Shown: in pieces, positions 58,476-64,000 of the stretch
Numbering within the stretch: the first letter of the stretch is position 1
Layout of the letters: every line of letters begins with the position of its first letter
Assembly (NCBI GenBank): GCA_036873755.1
Contig: JAVTVY010057047.1
Coordinates: forward strand, 1 to 64,000
Reading direction: 5' to 3'
Length of the DNA stretch: 64,000 nt
Source: Hanleya hanleyi
Lineage: Eukaryota > Mollusca > Polyplacophora > Lepidopleurida > Hanleyidae
Notes under the pieces: generated by a model
The model's database searches: none
Told to the model about the DNA's origin: nothing
The model's input: only the letters and a program-made list of their open reading frames with translations
Translations under genes and position numbers: made by a program

Positions 58476-61400
58476 CGACATGAACTGCGATAACCAATCA
58501 GGCTGCAGCCAATATAATTTTGATTTCGAATTCAGTCTCCATCGGCAGCGAAACGAAATGCTGGCTGTAACCTGTCTACTGTGTGTACACAGGGAAGGCA
58601 AACAGCCTAGGGTCTGACAAAGTATAATAAACAATATTACAGCCACAGATAGCTTATTGTTCAAACGAATTCAATAACCCTGCCCAGTCACAAATGATGC
58701 GTAGTATGTGTGGGACGTACACTCATAATAATATATGAATAAGCACGAAGTGCCACGAAACAGCACCCCAAATATATTAGACCGAGAATTTCACTGGTTT
58801 GAATACTGTTACCATTTCTCGACTTACTGTATTTGTTCGACCGATTGGTACATGTTGCAAACAATGAAAATACATTTTTAACATTAATTGGGGAAAATAT
58901 ACAGAAACTTGTTAACATATGCCAGTGGAACTATATTCGATAACCAGTTGAAAGATATTAGCACTTGACCGGTATTATTGTTCTAGACCGGTATTATTGT
59001 TCTAGGCGTAATTGAAGTACATGTCATTTAGTGAATGTTTAATTGTCCCAATACCGGTGTAGATTAAAAGAATCCTACCAGCACAAGTTTAATAAAGCAC
59101 AGGTCGTTCTGTTATAATACTCACATTGAAAATGAAAATGCTTGATTCCTCCAATTATTTATGATTCTATTGGGATATTGTGCAATATCTACGTACATTG
59201 TGTCTGTTGTATGTAATATATGACACTTGTGATGGTTGCATATTAGTCTCGTGCATCTGTAAATACTTATTTCACTGTATGTATAAGCGCTGGATTAAAT
59301 AAATAAAATTAGTAAGAAAATCAAAGCTTACTGCACATACATACCTATACAAGTCATTGAACTCTTTCATTTCCTTACATTAGCTCCTCGTTCTTGTTGA
59401 CATCATTGAAAACTGTTGACCGCTTCTCTCTTGTAGGAAAATATCTTTCGTTTTTGTTATTTTTATTTCATACACATTTGGAATTGGTGCTAGCCGGCAT
59501 ACGAAATAGGCCTTTCATTTATAGACGCGGAAATTCGGTTATGGACGACGGCTGAATATTGAATGTCGGATCTGACGCTTGGTATTTATACTATTCGTGT
59601 ATAAGATTTTATGAGGGTGCGTAGGTAATAAACCCTGCATGGTGATGCGCATCTTTCAAAGTTAAGAAGTCGTTTTCACTTGCCATGGAATACACATGAG
59701 GCAGATCTGGTTCAAATCACTTAGGATTTTGGGGTGTGTTCTTGATTCAGTCAATTTGGTGGAAGATTATGCGTATACAACACGATGCCCTAACCTAACC
59801 CTCACCTAACAATGCCCTAACCTAACCCAGATGTATGATACCTCCCCAAATCAGGAATTGTGGATATAGTGGTCGAAACATTGTAGCCCACGTCCTTACC
59901 TATTGAATTTCTAGTCGTAAACTTTTAGATACAAAAACATCGTTCATGTGCATTTCTACAATATATAGTTGCTTATCAACATCCCAATCCATATTATGTA
60001 TAAATATAATGGCAATAGACGCGTTCCTCAGTTTGAAGTGGTACCACACTGCATGATATTTCTATTGCAAAATCTGAATCATTTCTCAGTATCAGTCCCA
60101 TAAAATAGTATTGTTTAAACTATCATTTTGTGGGAGGTAATGTGGCCGCCTCTCCTGTTTGTTTAGGAGGCGGTTGTCGTAGATTATCTAGGTTATATTC
60201 CCATTCGAGTCAATCTTTGATGTCTTACATCCAAAAGTATATCAGTCACAACTGCCATTGTTCACGCAATTATCATAAAAACATGGTCGTATTTCGTCAC
60301 CAGTGATGAGATGTATTACGATTTCATAGAATGGAAACGATTGATAATGCTTAGTGTCGCTGAGCGCAACTGTGTTGGAAAACGTTATCATGTCGTCTAA
60401 GTACATTAGACATGTTCTCCAGGTTAGTCCAGAAACTTGAACTAAGCAGTGCGTATAACATACTGGTTGCTATCACAACAGTCGTAACCAAACAAACTTC
60501 TATAGTTTAATGTATCCATTATATCGATGAGCACAAGTTATGACGGTGATTTGGTTTGTATATGACCCAACCAGGCCCATCGTCGAACTGCAAATCTCCT
60601 CACCTCCTCCAAAAACAATTACACTTTCTTCGACTAATTGATACATTAGACGAATACGGTAAAACTAAAGGATTTCAATTTAAGAAGATGATAATAACGC
60701 CCAGTAGAATATAACTCAGATAAGTCGTCGTTTCTTTTCAAATACGTAGATTTTAACAGACATTCCAACAAATCATTTATTTTAACTTATGCTTACAAAC
60801 ATCTATCCATAATCGCTTATCTGCATTCTTTACATTTAATCGTGTGATTTCTATTTTCAAAGCATGGGCCAATCGCTAAACAATTGTTGACGTTGTCTCG
60901 TCACCCCATGACAAAATATTCTGTAATTCTCGAGCCAAACATATCTAAAACTGGCTTTTTTAAACGCGCCTAGAATTCTAGCTACGTTGATCGGTTTGTG
61001 TCACACATTTGACGCGAATATCGGCAGATAAGACGATCCTAGTGTGGTTCACTGTTGTCATTTATGATAAAACTGTATAATTAATTGAGGCATGCAGCTG
61101 TGTTATGTATCATAAATATGTCTGAATTAAGATATAGATCAAAATATCTTTCCTAAAACATTTTCCCCTTAAGGTCTTGCATAACCCTGTTTTCCATGTA
61201 CTAATATCGTTTCTTATAATTGCTTGCTCATTTGAAATTTCAACCTTCAAAATATAATTATGAGTGACAAAATGTTCGCCTTGTTGAGTGTTAACAAATT
61301 TCATACATATCGAGTTCACGGTCATACCTCACAAAAATAAGCTGTTAATGGGTCTGCAAGAAATTTCGAAACCACGTGACCTCACGTTTCTTTTATAATT

Positions 61401-62080
61401 CCTTTTCTTTAAAAGAGATAAGTTACCTGAATCTCCCCTGAAAATTTACAACAATTAAATTGGGTTTCTTTAATGTCCCTATCTAATCTGAGAAAAGATA
61501 AAAACTATGATGATATCAAACTCTCGATGGTCGGTAGAAAGCCTCTCCAAATTGATCCGTTTCAGAGTTAACTAACTCAATCTGCCAATTCCTATGTCTT
61601 TCAAGCCCACCATCATATCTTATATAATCCATCTTGGTACACAGCATTTAATATAATATCTGCGATATACAACTGTCCCTAAGAAGTGATCGTTGTTCTT
61701 GAATCTTGTATCCCGAGCATTGAAAAGCGTCATTACGTAAGTTCACCCAAACCATATAATATTCATATATGTTCATATTAGTCCCATGATCAAGTAGTTG
61801 AATACCAGTACATGGCTGACCCATCGATTGCTATACGTGGTATATCGGGAATGGTGAGAGTCTCGTACAAGAAATACACCAGTAGATATTTTTAAGCGCA
61901 GGCGTGTATTCAGCTCACTAACGACGTCATCATGGCGAATGGCGTCATGACGTTATCCAACTATACCAAAGGTATAGGTTTTCTCCATCAGACGTCCACG
62001 ATGCTTATCCATTAACATCAGATGAGTTGTTTGAGCTGATCTGTCATCACAGCTCCCTAGCTAGCGTATCTCATTCCGTT
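58476..62080. other. dsf 3' flank and intergenic; little recognised
   Basis: AT-rich. Contains part of an R repeat (59394-59582, see separate entry) and a small hairpin GCCGCCTC/GAGGCGG (60143-60173). A CCCTAACCTAACC run lies at 59787-59827. No gene recognised. Confidence 0.5.
59394..59582 (+). repeat. R repeat, 3' half
   Basis: GAAAACTGTTGACCGCTTCT, GACGCGGAAATTCGG and GACGGCTGAATATTGAATGT match the 3' half of R copy 1. Confidence 0.8.
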
Positions 62081-62084
62081 TAAG

Positions 62085-62160
62085 CCGGTGCTAGGGGCCG
62101 TGTGGATACTTCATTGTCTCCACATGAACACCTGCAATAACAGCGCGACTGAGATACTAA
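62085..62160 (+). repeat. R repeat, 5' part
   Basis: GCCGGTGCTAGGGGCCGTGT, CCACATGAACACCTGCAATA and GCGACTGAGATAC match the 5' part of R. Confidence 0.65.
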
Positions 62161-63039
62161 GGCTACATCCGAAAATCCACCGAATTATCGGGTCTGAATG
62201 TTAGATGTCGACGAATGCTTTCCTGTAGACCCATATGGTTGCTTTTTTGTCGCCAGACGTCAATTTTTCTCATCTCTAAATCTCACACCATGATATACTG
62301 GAAAAATGAAAGAAACAACCACGAAGTTACAATGTTAATTTTTTTTGCATGAATGTCAACGCGGTATAGTTGATGTGAGAGACAACGATATATCACAAGC
62401 ACTATATACACGTGCATGTAATTCGTTAATACATGACCATTCCACTGCAACTAACAATAACCAGTATACACTCAGAATTATTGACTATCCGTGGTCTATC
62501 TCCAAGGATACCAGTCCGGTAAACTACGAAATTCTATAACGTTACCAAACTGAGTAACGAAATGCCCATCTTAGTTTTCACACAATTAGACGACAAATAC
62601 AGGTATCTGTGTGATGGATAGAAATGACCGGGGGATTATTATTCAATCTCATACATTCTTCTTTTGCAACAAGCTTGGATCACTTAATCGTGATACATTT
62701 CACACAGTCACTCTTTCATCGCCGGGATGCTTCCATAGCCATTTCAACCGGGTCATCTTCATTATATCCGTTTTATCCTATTCATGTAGATAAGAGATTG
62801 CTTTTCTTTTACGTCGATCCGCCCCATCCTCACGGAGAATTGCCGATTTGTCGGTCGTTTCCAAGCCGTGGTGGATGTGTTCTCGTATGTCAGCCTGTTC
62901 TGTGTCCGGGTTCCCGATTCGATGGCGGGTAATACAATGCTAGAGCCTCAGTTGGTATCACATAGAGGACACTCGTGAGAGTGTACCACGGATAGATGCA
63001 GATCTGTTTTTTTCAGATATCTGATCATGAACTGAAGCA

Positions 63040-63562
63040 GGACTGGGTGACAGACGTTGTTTCGTATCATTCCGAGGCTAGTTTCATACGAATAGCAGGC
63101 GTCAGATCCGACATTCAATATTCAGCCGTCGGACATAATCAAATTTCCGCGATAATAATGGAAATTACAAGCGTCTGGTACGTCATTCATAATTCAGCCG
63201 TCGTCCATTAAAGAATATCCGCGTTCATAATCCAAAGACCTATTCCATATTCCATATAACAGTATTAGCACAAAATTCAAAAAGCCAATCATAGTATACA
63301 TGAACATAGGCCAGTTTCCTGCAAGAGAGAAGCGGTCAACAATTTTCAGTGATGCCAGCAAGACATCATGATGTTCCAAAAATATCAAATCCGTATCGCT
63401 CATCAGTATTCTTAATCCATAATATTCGTTGTAAAGTCGTCATCTAGAGACTGATGTATCCCAGTCACGCTTTGATTGTGACTGTTCATATGAGCACCAT
63501 GAGGATCTTGAGGTACATGGGTTCATACGGCCCCTAGTCCCGGGTTAAGCGGAATTAAACAC
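63040..63562 (-). repeat. R repeat, full inverted copy plus adjacent partial copy
   Basis: 63165-63562 is R in reverse orientation, close to copy 1 over its whole length (CCTAGTCCCGGGTTAAGCGG near 63533, CATTAAAGAATATCCGCG near 63206). 63040-63160 is a second, partial copy in the same orientation (TCCGACATTCAATATTCAGC). Confidence 0.85.
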
Positions 63563-63570
63563 AAGTAGTT

Positions 63571-63930
63571 ATGAAGACTATACGTTTAATTACATTTTCG
63601 TCTAAACTCGAAAATACAGCACCTTTATTTCTCAAATTGAAACTCTTATCTATGAAACAATTAAATGACTATCAAATTTTACTCTTTGTTGATAAATTAT
63701 TTATCCTATCTTATTACCTATCCTATTTCAAGTATATTTTACAAAATTATCCCATGTGCAGAGGTACCCATCTAGGCAAGCAAATCTTAATTTGTATAGG
63801 CATATTTATTCATCAGACTTATCCTTTTATAGTTCAAAAATACAAGGTCCTTGTACATCTTGTACATCTACCTCCTTATTTAAATCCCATTTAAAATCTT
63901 ATTTATTGAAAGAAACAGCTGATTTCTAAT
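63571..63930 (+). mobile_element. C-terminal end of a LINE reverse-transcriptase ORF
   Basis: NTAPLFLKLKLLSMKQLNDY at 63620-63675 and, in another frame, SLFKSHLKSYLLKETADF before a stop at about 63930 are typical of LINE ORF2 ends. At least one frameshift lies between them. 5'-truncated; its 3' end runs off the window. Confidence 0.65.
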
Positions 63931-64000
63931 TTCATTTCAGCTGTGTGCATTTTCAGCAGATATGGTGGAAGTTGGAAGTTTGATTTTATATTTGTTGCAA

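Noticed and set aside
62624..62932. 102-residue ORF with a Cys/Pro-rich end
   Set aside because: Looks protein-like at the end, but no family, start context or splice partners could be found.

Overview
The window looks like animal nuclear DNA, most likely from a gastropod mollusc (vetigastropod or patellogastropod type). It is AT-rich and intron-dominated, with no operons and no long bacterial-style ORFs. It carries repeat families I associate with molluscan genomes: a SINE tail reading into GAGT/CTCT tracts, AGGTCA-rich 'cgcccgcc' repeats, foldback MITEs and LINE tails. The organism call is inference; the two genes below are read directly from the sequence.

Two protein-coding genes can be reconstructed exon by exon with consistent splice phases. 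(1) On the minus strand, 9154-18482, an 11-exon gene encodes a 424-residue coiled-coil protein matching vertebrate CCDC83. A possible 5' noncoding exon lies near 20000-20260. (2) On the plus strand, 42219-58209, a 6-exon gene encodes a 427-residue orphan nuclear receptor of the NR2E group. Its DNA-binding domain matches arthropod Dissatisfaction (Dsf, NR2E4) better than TLX/tailless or PNR. A TATA box lies 81 bases upstream of its start codon, and intron 1 is about 8.7 kb. The two genes are about 22 kb apart and transcribed away from each other. Nothing in the sequence suggests that they work together.

Layout: 1-9150 is repeats (152-bp tandem array, a 5S-rRNA-derived SINE-like copy, short hairpins) plus one very speculative small spliced gene. 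9154-20500 is CCDC83 and its promoter region, with several TA-flanked MITEs and a TTAA-flanked element in the introns. 18926-21253 holds an inverted repeat pair around the CCDC83 5' end. 23440-31005 is a dense mobile-element block: an inverted element with palindromic satellite, a decayed reverse-transcriptase element, a 1.2-kb long-TIR transposon with 6-bp target duplication, and a 1.9-kb foldback palindrome. 34000-36860 is a tandem array split by a LINE fragment. 39462-41008 is an AGGTCA-rich dispersed repeat. 42132-59100 is the dsf locus, with its own repeat insertions. 58500-64000 is mostly intergenic with copies of the retroelement-associated repeat 'R' and a LINE end.

The most notable observation is that the 3' splice site opening the second zinc-finger exon of dsf is present in three tandem 38-bp copies. 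Each copy carries branch-site-like sequence, pyrimidine tract, AG and the first 13 exon bases. Only the last copy keeps the reading frame. CCDC83 shows a parallel oddity, a tandem series of donor-like units just after exon 2.
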